Positions 26,966 through 35,701 of a stretch of DNA of 47,203 nucleotides are shown here, one piece after another; within the stretch, counting starts at the first letter, position 1; every line of letters begins with the position of its first letter. The notes beneath the pieces were generated by a model that did no database searches, was not told the origin of the DNA, and saw nothing but the letters and a program-made list of their open reading frames with translations. The position numbers and the translations under genes were made by a program. The DNA is from Pseudomonas mandelii (GTDB taxonomy: Bacteria > Pseudomonadota > Gammaproteobacteria > Pseudomonadales > Pseudomonadaceae), in contig NZ_NMOJ01000012.1 in assembly GCF_002251635.1 (NCBI RefSeq), positions 43,529 through 90,731 of the forward strand. Direction: 5' to 3'.

Positions 26966-27640
26966 ATGAGCCTGACTCTATTGGAACAAAGCCTCGGCCA
27001 ACTGGCGTGCGACATTCCCGGCGCCACACGGATTTTCCACACCTTTAAACTGGACTTCTGTTGTGGCGGGCATAAAAGCCTGCTTGAAGCGGCCGCTGGC
27101 AAAGGCCTCGATCCGGCCCTGATTGCCGATGCGCTGCACCGGCTGCAAGACACCGGCGAAACCCAGCACGACTGGCGCAACGAACCCTCGGAGCTGTTGA
27201 TCGCCCATCTTCTGGCGCGCTACCACGCCCGCCATCGCGAACAACTGCCGGAACTGATTCGTCTGGCCCGCCGCGTCGAGCAGGTCCATGGTGCCCGCAG
27301 CAGTTGCCCCAACGGCCTGGCCGATCTCTTGACCGACATGCAACAAGAACTTGAAGGCCACATGCTCAAGGAAGAACAAGTGCTCTTCCCGATGCTGCAA
27401 CAAGGCATCGGCCCTCAGGCCGCACCGCCGATCCAGGTGCTGCGCTTTGAACATGATCAACATGGCGAAGCATTGGAAAGGCTGCTTGCGCTGACCAACA
27501 ACATCACCCCGCCGGCCAATGCCTGTAATACCTGGCGTGCCCTGTATCGCGGGCTGCTGGAGTTCCGTGATGACTTGATGCAACACATCCATCTGGAAAA
27601 CAACGTGTTGTTCGTCAACGCACTTAAACCTCGCCATTGA
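26966..27640 (+). CDS. ytfE: Iron-sulfur cluster repair di-iron protein YtfE (RIC, DnrN)
   Basis: 224 aa. An N-terminal ScdA-type segment (about residues 5-60) contains CCGGHKSL with the Cys-Cys pair. A hemerythrin-like domain (about 75-220) carries spaced His and Glu residues (HLLARYHARH, EGHMLKEEQVLFP, RFEHDQHGEALE, DLMQHIHLENNVLF) for the di-iron site. It repairs clusters damaged by NO. The ribosome binding site AAGGA is seven bases before the ATG. Expression is predicted to be NorR/sigma54 dependent. Confidence 0.93.
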   Translation: MSLTLLEQSLGQLACDIPGATRIFHTFKLDFCCGGHKSLLEAAAGKGLDPALIADALHRLQDTGETQHDWRNEPSELLIAHLLARYHARHREQLPELIRLARRVEQVHGARSSCPNGLADLLTDMQQELEGHMLKEEQVLFPMLQQGIGPQAAPPIQVLRFEHDQHGEALERLLALTNNITPPANACNTWRALYRGLLEFRDDLMQHIHLENNVLFVNALKPRH

Positions 27641-27674
27641 TCGATTGCGGGTCATACAAAACCAGTGACACAGC

Positions 27675-27740
27675 TTTCGCGAGCCAGCTCGCTCTCACAG
27701 GGGAACGGTATCCCAATGTGGGAGCGAGCCTGCTCGCGAA
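27675..27740. repeat. Back-to-back REP pair
   Basis: Two REP units in the opposite arrangement to the other pairs: TTCGCGAGCCAGCTCGCTCTC at 27676-27696 (written without its last bases it is one inverted unit) and TGTGGGAGCGAGCCTGCTCG at 27718-27737, pointing away from each other. They separate the convergent ytfE and the gene at 27777. Confidence 0.8.
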
Positions 27741-27776
27741 TGGCGCCGTTACAGGGTTGCGGGTTCTCCAGCGCGA

Positions 27777-28217
27777 TCAACCGTGCCAATAGAACATGGC
27801 CTTGGCCAGGATCACGATCAACACCATGTGCCCGAGGATGCTGCGGCGAATCCAAGTGGCGCGGGTCGTGGTCAGGCATGCACTTTTCAGCCAGTACGCC
27901 AGCAGAAAGTAATGGCCGATGATGCTCAGGGCCAGGATGATCTTCAGGCTCAGCAACGTACCAAAACTGCTCGCCAGCGGCTGACTCAATACACCCCGGT
28001 GTTGCCACGCCAGGCTGATACCGGCGGCATACAACAGCAACACCACGCCATGCAGCACCTTGCGCGAACGCACCGCAATCGCTTGATCGGCGCTCGTTTG
28101 CGCGCTAACGGCCACCTGCTGGCGGGCGTTGTGCCAGATCACCACCTCGAAAAACAGCGTGCCGATGAAGGCAATCGCCGCCAGCAAGTGGGTGACCAGT
28201 AAAAAGGGATACATCAC
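27777..28217 (-). CDS. Small four-helix membrane protein, CopD-like, in operon with nnrS
   Basis: 146 aa (GTG at 28217 lies six bases after GGAGG; an ATG at 28214 is the alternative). Four hydrophobic segments are seen, with His residues in or near the first (VTHLLAAIAFIGTLFFEVVIWH), second (KVLHGVVLLLYAAGISLAW), third (LALSIIGHYFLLAYWL) and fourth (LGHMVLIVILAKAMFYWH). The pattern recalls CopD-type heme or copper membrane domains. It follows nnrS by 25 bp and is likely co-expressed with it. The function is not known; a heme or copper role beside NnrS is inference. Confidence 0.75.
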   Translation of the reverse strand: MMYPFLLVTHLLAAIAFIGTLFFEVVIWHNARQQVAVSAQTSADQAIAVRSRKVLHGVVLLLYAAGISLAWQHRGVLSQPLASSFGTLLSLKIILALSIIGHYFLLAYWLKSACLTTTRATWIRRSILGHMVLIVILAKAMFYWHG

Positions 28218-28242
28218 CGGCAGCCTCCATCAGTTAGCGTGC

Positions 28243-29433
28243 TTAGCCCGGATGGCCGTCCACCCGGGACTGCAACAGCATCGGCCCATAGCGCCAGGCG
28301 TATAGCGCAAACGCCAGCACCCAACACAGACCGGCCAGCCACAACGCCGGCAAGGGGAAAAACAGGATCAACACGACCCGGCTCAGACAGGCCAGGTTGA
28401 GCAGAATGAACGCCAGGGTCATGCCCGACGGCGGCTCCAGCGCGCGGCCGGTATGCCCCAGGCTGACCCGTGCAATCATCGCCAGCACCAGGCCGCCCAT
28501 GGCGCCAATGGTCAGGCAATGCACCGCCAGACTCGGATTGATCGGCACACCGAAATGCCACAGCGCCATCCCGAGACAGGCCACCGCCAGCCAGGCATAA
28601 GCCAGGTACAACGACCACAACAACGGCACATGCCAGAGGGCGCGATCATGCCAGCGCACCAGGCGCACCAGATGCCCAGCGGCCAACACCGCGAACAACA
28701 GGCCCACCCAGAAATCGGGGGCAAGCGCAGGTCCCGCGGCATAGAGCAACGCTACCAGCGGTGAGCCAATCAGCAGCAGCCAATCCAGCCACGGCCAAGG
28801 GGTTACGCCCTCGACCTTGCCGAGGCCGCGCTGGATGAAGAACGGAATGACGCGCCCACCGATCAAACCCATCATTGCCGCCACCAGCCACATACCCGTC
28901 AACACGCCTTGACGCTGCCAGCCTTCATGACCTTCGACCAGACCATACAGGGACAACCCATCGGCCGCTGCTAACAGCAGCAACACCACCGCAATGGGGT
29001 AGTTACGTTTCTGCCGCACCTTCCACAAGGTGAATCCCATGAGCGCAGCCACCGCCAGCGGGAACGCCAGTTCCAGCACCGCAAGCACCGGCAACGGTGC
29101 ATTGACCAGCCAGGCCACGCGCGCCAACAACCACAGCAGCGCCAGCATGGCCAGTGGTTGCCCGCTGATGCCGGGGCGACCGGTCCAGGTCTGCACCGCC
29201 GTCAGCAGAAAGCCGGCGATGATCGCCAAGCCGAATCCGAACAGCAATTCGTGTCGATGCCAGTTCAGCCAGCCACCCGCCGGCTGCCAGCCGGAAAGCT
29301 CACCACTGAAGGCGAACAGCCAGAGCGGAATGACCAACACCGCCAGCAGGCAGCCGGCGAGGAAAAACGGCCGAAAGGCCAAACGCAACAGCGGCGCGAT
29401 AGCCATCGCTTTACGGCGGTCAAGCACTTGCAT
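28243..29433 (-). CDS. nnrS: NnrS family heme-copper membrane protein
   Basis: 396 aa with about 12 membrane helices. NnrS proteins contain heme and copper and relieve NO stress in denitrifiers and in Vibrio cholerae (established); the molecular activity is unsettled. Family features are the N-terminal LAFRPFFLAGCLLAVL and histidines such as NWHRHELLFGFG (near residue 57) and HCLTIGAMGGLVLAMIARVSLGHTGR. A strong sigma54 element at 29547-29562 faces this gene and lies next to NorR boxes shared with the dnr side. Confidence 0.92.
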   Translation of the reverse strand: MQVLDRRKAMAIAPLLRLAFRPFFLAGCLLAVLVIPLWLFAFSGELSGWQPAGGWLNWHRHELLFGFGLAIIAGFLLTAVQTWTGRPGISGQPLAMLALLWLLARVAWLVNAPLPVLAVLELAFPLAVAALMGFTLWKVRQKRNYPIAVVLLLLAAADGLSLYGLVEGHEGWQRQGVLTGMWLVAAMMGLIGGRVIPFFIQRGLGKVEGVTPWPWLDWLLLIGSPLVALLYAAGPALAPDFWVGLLFAVLAAGHLVRLVRWHDRALWHVPLLWSLYLAYAWLAVACLGMALWHFGVPINPSLAVHCLTIGAMGGLVLAMIARVSLGHTGRALEPPSGMTLAFILLNLACLSRVVLILFFPLPALWLAGLCWVLAFALYAWRYGPMLLQSRVDGHPG

Positions 29434-29529
29434 AAAGCTACTCCTTTACCTTGCTGCTGACCTGACGCCAACCCACACGCGTCGAGGCAAGTCCGGGGGC
29501 AATCATCGGGTATTGACGATTAATTGCCT

Positions 29530-29543
29530 TTGTCGCAGATCAA
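29530..29543 (-). promoter_or_regulatory. Degenerate ANR/DNR-like box before nnrS
   Basis: TTGTCgcagATCAA matches one half site fully. It would overlap the predicted sigma54 transcription start of nnrS, so its role is doubtful. Confidence 0.35.
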
Positions 29544-29546
29544 GTG

Positions 29547-29562
29547 TGCAAGGGCCGTGCCC
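29547..29562 (-). promoter_or_regulatory. Sigma54 promoter facing nnrS
   Basis: On the minus strand GGGCACGgcccTTGCA differs from the -24/-12 consensus TGGCACG-N4-TTGCA only in its first base. It lies about 113 bp before the nnrS ATG, with NorR boxes starting 59 bp further upstream. Confidence 0.7.
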
Positions 29563-29620
29563 TGATGTTCATTCGCCCGCTGTGGTGAGAGAACCCGCGC
29601 CCCTGCGGGACCGGGCCAGG

Positions 29621-29675
29621 GTAGAAATGACCATCAAAGGGTTATTTGAACCCTAAACCCCGTGGTCGTTTTTAC
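29621..29675. promoter_or_regulatory. Three NorR boxes between nnrS and the dnr transcript
   Basis: GTAGAAATGAC (29621-29631), GTTATTTGAAC (29641-29651) and GTCGTTTTTAC (29665-29675) are all GT-N7-AC. The outer boxes are 44 bp apart, as before ytfE, and both middle boxes are followed directly by CCTAAA. This 351-bp intergenic stretch (29434-29784) otherwise holds only the two sigma54 elements and the weak box at 29530. Confidence 0.75.
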
Positions 29676-29716
29676 CCTCCTATCTGGCAACCCCACTAAA
29701 CAAAGGACTCCAGGGA

Positions 29717-29732
29717 TGGCCCGCGTCTTGCT
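29717..29732 (+). promoter_or_regulatory. Sigma54 promoter upstream of the 29-codon ORF and dnr
   Basis: TGGCCCGcgtcTTGCT has the GG-N10-GC core and a full TTGCT -12 half. It begins 42 bp after the third NorR box, exactly as at ytfE. The predicted start is about 40 bases before the ATG at 29785. Confidence 0.75.
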
Positions 29733-29784
29733 CAATGGTTCAAAATTAAGGAAAACCTGATCCTTCTCGATCCCAGGAGTCGTC

Positions 29785-29874
29785 ATGAAAAAAGTCATCC
29801 AGCCATTGGCCTGGTTTGTGGTGCTGACCTCGGTGCTGGCGTTGGCCAGCGGTGTCTCGCTGGGCCTCGTTTGA
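29785..29874 (+). CDS. 29-aa hydrophobic membrane peptide upstream of dnr
   Basis: ATG-AAA-AAA opens a 29-codon ORF with AGGAG five bases upstream and a TGA stop at 29872-29874. The peptide has a Lys-Lys start and then one membrane helix (PLAWFVVLTSVLALASGVSL), with no cysteine. It is 41 bp ahead of dnr and behind the NorR/sigma54 promoter. It might be a single-pass membrane peptide like the small subunits of terminal oxidases, or a leader peptide for dnr. I do not recognise the family. Confidence 0.6.
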   Translation: MKKVIQPLAWFVVLTSVLALASGVSLGLV

Positions 29875-29915
29875 CTTGATCGCCATCCCCTCTTCAAACT
29901 TCAGGATGAATTCTT

Positions 29916-30599
29916 ATGGTGCTTCATCGCGTCCATCACCAGATTCTGCGCAGTCATCACTTGTTCGAGCCGTTGAACGAAGAACAGCTGGATGAGTTGA
30001 TGAGTACCAGCCATTTGCTGAGCATCGACAAAGGCGAACCGTTGTTCCGTCAGGGCGAGCCGGCAGACTCGTTCTATTTCGTGATTGCCGGCGCGGTGAA
30101 AATCTATCGCCTGACGCCCGACGGGCAGGAGAAAGTGTTTGAGGTCATTGGTGACCGGCAAACCTTCGCCGAAGCGATGATGCTGATGGACACCCCGAAC
30201 TATGTGGCCTCGGCCGAAGCGATCTGCCCCACTCAGCTCTATCGGTTATCCAACAGCACCTATATGCGCCTGCTGCAAAGTAACAGCCGACTGACCTTTG
30301 CGCTGCTCGGCAAGCTGTGCGTTCGCTTGCATCAACGGGTCAACGAAATCGAAACCCTGTCACTGAAAAACGCCACCCACCGGGTCGTGCGTTATCTGCT
30401 GACGCAACTGGTGCGCCAGCAAACCGTTGGCAGCCAATTCGAATTGCCAATGGCCAAGCAACTGATTGCCGGGCACCTGTCGATCCAGCCGGAAACCTTT
30501 TCGCGGATTATCCGTCGCCTGATCGATGAAAACATCATCACCCAGGACGGCCGCCAGATCGCCATTCTCGATCGTCTGCGCCTGGAGCAGTTTGAGTGA
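29916..30599 (+). CDS. dnr: Denitrification regulator DNR
   Basis: Crp/Fnr-family activator of 227 aa, the same length as P. aeruginosa DNR, which senses NO through heme and turns on nir, nor and nos genes. Sensor domain about residues 18-130, dimer helix, then winged helix with IQPETFSRIIRRL. The iron-sulfur cysteines of FNR are lacking. Targets in the window probably include norC (34661) and nirS/nirQ (36558). Its own upstream region carries a predicted NorR/sigma54 promoter and no good ANR box, unlike the ANR control reported for P. aeruginosa dnr. Confidence 0.94.
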   Translation: MVLHRVHHQILRSHHLFEPLNEEQLDELMSTSHLLSIDKGEPLFRQGEPADSFYFVIAGAVKIYRLTPDGQEKVFEVIGDRQTFAEAMMLMDTPNYVASAEAICPTQLYRLSNSTYMRLLQSNSRLTFALLGKLCVRLHQRVNEIETLSLKNATHRVVRYLLTQLVRQQTVGSQFELPMAKQLIAGHLSIQPETFSRIIRRLIDENIITQDGRQIAILDRLRLEQFE

Positions 30600-30604
30600 G
30601 TGCC

Positions 30605-30796
30605 ATGCCCGTCTGCTTGTATTGCCAACGCGCCAACCCCGCACAAGAAACCGAGTGCCGCCAGTGCGGCATGCCCTTGCCAGTATTGGCCGCACACGCG
30701 GCGCAACGTCGGCTGCGCCGATTCACGTGGTTCTGCATTGGCCTGACGATCTTCTGCGTGACGATGTTTTTCTGGCTGCCACGCGGCATCAGTTGA
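30605..30796 (+). CDS. dnrP: DnrP protein, zinc-ribbon membrane peptide
   Basis: 63 aa from the ATG at 30605; a GTG at 30596 overlapping the dnr stop could add three residues. The N-terminus has a double CxxC zinc ribbon (CLYC ... CRQC), and residues about 42-58 form one membrane helix (TWFCIGLTIFCVTMFFW). It follows dnr at five bases and resembles the small protein called DnrP in pseudomonads. Its role is unknown. It ends 15 bp from the convergent norD stop. Confidence 0.75.
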   Translation: MPVCLYCQRANPAQETECRQCGMPLPVLAAHAAQRRLRRFTWFCIGLTIFCVTMFFWLPRGIS

Positions 30797-30811
30797 TGCT
30801 GCGTACCCCCC

Positions 30812-32653
30812 TCAAGGTTGGGTCAACTGGCGGTACAGCTGCGGCAATCGCAGGGGTAATTGCTCGGGCTGACGGATCAAGGTGTAGCCATTGGCGCCGA
30901 ACATGTAAGGCAGGTAATCCCCGGCCTCGCGATCAATCGTGATGCAGAACGGCGTCAACCCCTTGCGCCGCGCCTCCAGCACCGCTTCGCGGGTGTCTTC
31001 AACGCCGTAACGTCCCTCGTACAAGTCCAGATCGTTCGGTTTGCCATCCGTGAGCAATAGCAACAGTTTGCTGCGGCGCTTGCTCTTGCCCAGCAGTTGG
31101 GTGGCCTGGCGGATGGCGGCGCCCATGCGCGTGTAATAACCCGGTTTGAGCCCTTGAATACGCCCGCGGGTGTTGTCGTCATAACGCTGGGTGAAAGACT
31201 TGAGTTCCTGCATCCGCACTTGATGACGGCGCAACGAGGAAAACCCGTACAAGGCGAAATCATCACCGAGCACCGACAGGGTCTCACCGAACAGCAGCAA
31301 GCTGTCGCGGATGACATCAATCACCCGATGCTCATCGTTCAGGTGCGCGTCGGTGGACATCGACACATCGGCCAGCAACAGGCACGCCAGGTCACGGCGT
31401 GTCTGCCGTTGTTCCATGAACAAACCGCGTTCCGCACACTGGCCATGCTCGCGTTCAACGTGAAAATCCAGCCAGGCCTGCATATCCAGTTCAGACCCTT
31501 GGGGTTGCTGGCGTAACCATTGGCGGTCATTGCGCAGGTGCTCGAACTGGCGCCGCAGACGGTGCGCCGAAGCTTTCAGCCGTGGCGGCAGTGGCTGCGC
31601 CTCGCAGTCCCGGGGCACCATCATTTGCAGATTGACGAAGGCGTCTTGCATCTGCTGTTTGCGATAGTCCCACTCCGGCAACTTGATGCCCTCGCCCAGG
31701 GGAATATCGTCGACATCGGCCGGCGGTAAATCCAGGTGCAGCTTGAGGCCGCCGCCCTTGCGCAGACGGGTGCGCGACAGGCTCAACTCGTCGAGGTCCT
31801 CGGCGACTTTGGCCGCGTCCGGGTCCTCGCTGTCGTCCGACCAGCGATCCAGGTCCACGTGTTCGGTCCAGCTGAACAGGTTCTCCAGACGCACGATCAA
31901 CAACCCGCCGTCACGGGTGCTTTCATCTATCCGCTTGGCGCGTTTGCTTGCGCCCTTTTGCTCACCGGGCGGGGTCGTCAACGATTCTTCGGACTCCTCC
32001 CCCAGGTCGGCAGCCTGAGGGCTCGCGAGGTTTCGCGGCGGGTACAACCACAGCGGCAGCGGCCACGCGGCCCGTTCGCTGCGGGGAAAATGTTCGACAC
32101 TGCCGGGCTCGCGCAGCGCCTGGCATAACGCCCGTTCCAGGGCCGCTTCGCCGCTACTCAATGTGGCCGGATCCGGGCGCAATTGCAGGTGAGCATCGAC
32201 CAGACGTTTGTACCGGGCACGCAACGCGGGATAACGCCCTAACAGCAGTTGCGTCCAGCGTTGATTGTCCCGTCCCCAGTGCCGCATCTGGCCGGCCTGT
32301 GCCGCCAGCAAGGCGAGCCAACGATAGAGTTCTTCGTTCAGTGCGACTTCGGGAAACACCGCGAGACTCGACGGTAGACGAAGGTTGCTCGCATCGCACC
32401 ACGCCAGGGGCACTTGCTTGCAGGTGCCGGCGATCTGCTGCAACACGTTGCGCCGCAACAGCAGATCGCGGTCGCTGGCGGCTTCGACACCGATGCCACT
32501 GGCGCCGCCCATGGCGCGAAACAGCAGCGCCAGCGGACGTTGCTGGCTGGCCAGTTCAACGCGTGCTTCGGGGAAGTCCGGGCTGGCGCGCCGGGTGATG
32601 AAGCGATGCCAGACGCTGCCGACCCACTCTTCCAGTTCGACGGTAAAGGCCAT
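30812..32653 (-). CDS. norD: Nitric oxide reductase activation protein NorD
   Basis: 613 aa from the ATG at 32653 (MAFTVELEEWVG); an ATG two codons earlier is possible. The C-terminal part is a von Willebrand A domain with the metal site DVSMS (LLADVSMSTD). NorD works with the MoxR-type ATPase NirQ/NorQ to activate NO reductase (established for the NorQD pair). It follows norB, but an intrinsic terminator lies between the two genes. Confidence 0.94.
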   Translation of the reverse strand: MAFTVELEEWVGSVWHRFITRRASPDFPEARVELASQQRPLALLFRAMGGASGIGVEAASDRDLLLRRNVLQQIAGTCKQVPLAWCDASNLRLPSSLAVFPEVALNEELYRWLALLAAQAGQMRHWGRDNQRWTQLLLGRYPALRARYKRLVDAHLQLRPDPATLSSGEAALERALCQALREPGSVEHFPRSERAAWPLPLWLYPPRNLASPQAADLGEESEESLTTPPGEQKGASKRAKRIDESTRDGGLLIVRLENLFSWTEHVDLDRWSDDSEDPDAAKVAEDLDELSLSRTRLRKGGGLKLHLDLPPADVDDIPLGEGIKLPEWDYRKQQMQDAFVNLQMMVPRDCEAQPLPPRLKASAHRLRRQFEHLRNDRQWLRQQPQGSELDMQAWLDFHVEREHGQCAERGLFMEQRQTRRDLACLLLADVSMSTDAHLNDEHRVIDVIRDSLLLFGETLSVLGDDFALYGFSSLRRHQVRMQELKSFTQRYDDNTRGRIQGLKPGYYTRMGAAIRQATQLLGKSKRRSKLLLLLTDGKPNDLDLYEGRYGVEDTREAVLEARRKGLTPFCITIDREAGDYLPYMFGANGYTLIRQPEQLPLRLPQLYRQLTQP

Positions 32654-32676
32654 GATCATTGCCCTTTTTGTAAAGC

Positions 32677-32707
32677 AAAAAAACGGCCCGCTGTATCAGC
32701 CGGGCCG
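32677..32707 (-). terminator. Intrinsic terminator between norB and norD
   Basis: On the minus strand the stem CGGCCCG(G)CTG-ATA-CAGCGGGCCG is followed directly by seven T residues, 24 bp before the norD start. It has the form of a strong rho-independent terminator. Confidence 0.8.
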
Positions 32708-32731
32708 ACCTTTTCTAACCTTGACAGCAGC

Positions 32732-34162
<1,431 letters not shown>

Positions 34163-34603
34163 TTAGCCCTCCTTGTTTGGCGGCCAGCCATTGGTGTTGA
34201 TGTTCGAGCTCCATTTGAGGAACTCGGCGATGTCATCCACCTCCTGGTCACTCAACTTGAACTGCGGCATCGCGCGCCGGCCGGGTACACCCAGTGGCTG
34301 CATTTTCATCCAGGCATGCAGAAAGGGTTTGAAGCCCGCTTCCCCACCGCGCCGCTGGAACACGTTGCCCAGCTCAGGCGCAAAGTAGGCGCCCTCGCCC
34401 AGCAGCGTGTGGCAGCCGATGCAATTGTTTTGCTCCCAGACCAACTTTCCGCGCACCACGGATTCGGTGAGCTGCGCCTCATTGCTGCGGGCCGGAAAGG
34501 TCTGTTCCGTGTGATAGGTCAAGGCCAGGAATATCAGGAAGAAGAAGATGCTTCCCCCGAAATAGATATTCCTGGCCATGCCTTTGGTGAAGGTCTCTGA
34601 CAT
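34163..34603 (-). CDS. norC: Nitric oxide reductase cytochrome c subunit NorC
   Basis: 146 aa, identical in length to P. aeruginosa NorC. The ATG at 34603 has GAGGAAG upstream. One N-terminal membrane anchor (about residues 12-31) and a periplasmic heme c site CIGCH near residue 61 with a later Met ligand (RRAMPQF). It passes electrons to NorB. Confidence 0.96.
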   Translation of the reverse strand: MSETFTKGMARNIYFGGSIFFFLIFLALTYHTEQTFPARSNEAQLTESVVRGKLVWEQNNCIGCHTLLGEGAYFAPELGNVFQRRGGEAGFKPFLHAWMKMQPLGVPGRRAMPQFKLSDQEVDDIAEFLKWSSNINTNGWPPNKEG

Positions 34604-34660
34604 GGTCGCTTCCTCTTTGCTTGGCCCGTCCATGATAGGAAGCGAAGGGTTAGAACCTGC

Positions 34661-34674
34661 TTGATGGCGATCAA
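34661..34674 (-). promoter_or_regulatory. DNR/ANR box of norCB
   Basis: TTGATggcgATCAA, a perfect box 58 bp before the norC ATG. DNR is the expected regulator, as at P. aeruginosa norC. Confidence 0.85.
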
Positions 34675-34721
34675 GAAAGTCAGATGGTTTTGGTCGGGTA
34701 TTACTGACAACGCAGATCGAA

Positions 34722-34811
34722 TGTGGGAGCGAGCCTGCTCGCGAAGGCAGAGTGTCAGTCAACTTGGATGTTGAATGTGACGGCTCCTTCGCGAGCAGGC
34801 TCGCTCCCACG
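34722..34811. repeat. REPIN between nirP and norC
   Basis: TGTGGGAGCGAGCCTGCTCG at 34722 and its inverse complement ending at 34811; it separates nirQOP from the norC promoter. Confidence 0.9.
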
Positions 34812-34845
34812 TTGAAAGTCGGGCTGTTTTACGGGCTGTATTCCT

Positions 34846-35103
34846 TCAGCGGACCACCTCCAGCGTCAGGCCTACAACCGCCGCCAACACCAGCGCCCAG
34901 CTCAACATCAACCGGCGCCACAGTCGCGGTGCGTGGCGCATCTCCATGAAGCCATCGGTGATCAGCCACGCCTTGCCCACCGCCACCAGCAAGATGGCCA
35001 TCGACAGCAGCGATGTCGCGCCAAAGTGGGCCAACGCCACCGTGCACACACTTAACGTGGCAAGCGCCGCCCAACAGACGAGCAATACCCTGGAAACAGA
35101 CAT
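34846..35103 (-). CDS. nirP: NirP/NorF-like small membrane protein
   Basis: 85 aa with three hydrophobic segments; the middle region ILLVAVGKAWLITDGFMEMRHAP is typical of cytochrome oxidase subunit IV-like/NorF proteins. It is the third gene of the nirQ-nirO-nirP order known from P. aeruginosa, 10 bp behind nirO. NorE/NorF-type pairs support NO reductase activity without being part of the purified enzyme. Confidence 0.85.
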   Translation of the reverse strand: MSVSRVLLVCWAALATLSVCTVALAHFGATSLLSMAILLVAVGKAWLITDGFMEMRHAPRLWRRLMLSWALVLAAVVGLTLEVVR

Positions 35104-35113
35104 GAGAACCTCG

Positions 35114-35701
35114 TCAACTCAGCACGTAGACCAGCGGAAACAGCATGACCCAGATCAGATCGACCATGTGCCAATAGAGCACGCCGGATTCAAACCCGCT
35201 GCGCTTGCTGGCGTCGTACAAGCCACGGCGACAGCGCTCCGCGAGCCACCCGAGAATGACCATGCCGAGCAGTACGTGGAGAAAATGAAAACCGGTGAGG
35301 ATCCAGTAGAGGGTGAAAAAGGTGTTGTGCTCCATGCCCAGCCCCGAGGCGAGCAAGTGCCGATATTCCGTGAGTTTCAGCACCACGTAGACACTGGCGG
35401 CGAGTAACGCCATCAGCAGGAAGACCGCACCGTGACGCGGCCGCGAGCGCCTGACTTGCTCCTGCGCCAGCGCGGCGAACAGCCCCGCAGTGAGCAGGCT
35501 CAGGGTCATCGCCAACCCGGTTGAGGTGTTCAGCAACAGGCGGCTTTCACTGAACATCTGCGGTTTGAGCGCTTGGGTCACGGCGAACGCCAGGATCAGG
35601 ATGGCGAACACCGACAGCTCGGCCAGAATGAAAAACCACATCGCCAGATCGCCCGGCAAGTGACGGCGAAAGACGCCCGTGGACTCAGCCGAAGTGGACA
35701 T
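35114..35701 (-). CDS. nirO: NirO/NorE-like cytochrome c oxidase subunit III family protein
   Basis: 195 aa with five membrane helices, like subunit III of cytochrome c oxidase (LPGDLAMWFFILAELSVF near the start; LLGMVILGWLAE and VLYWHMVDLIWVMLFPLVYV at the end). Its start overlaps nirQ by 17 bp. Likely an accessory protein for NO reduction. Confidence 0.88.
   Translation of the reverse strand: MSTSAESTGVFRRHLPGDLAMWFFILAELSVFAILILAFAVTQALKPQMFSESRLLLNTSTGLAMTLSLLTAGLFAALAQEQVRRSRPRHGAVFLLMALLAASVYVVLKLTEYRHLLASGLGMEHNTFFTLYWILTGFHFLHVLLGMVILGWLAERCRRGLYDASKRSGFESGVLYWHMVDLIWVMLFPLVYVLS

Noticed and set aside
29530-29543. ANR/DNR box as the main nnrS control
   Set aside because: TTGTC is a poor half site and the box overlaps the predicted sigma54 start; kept only as a low-confidence feature.
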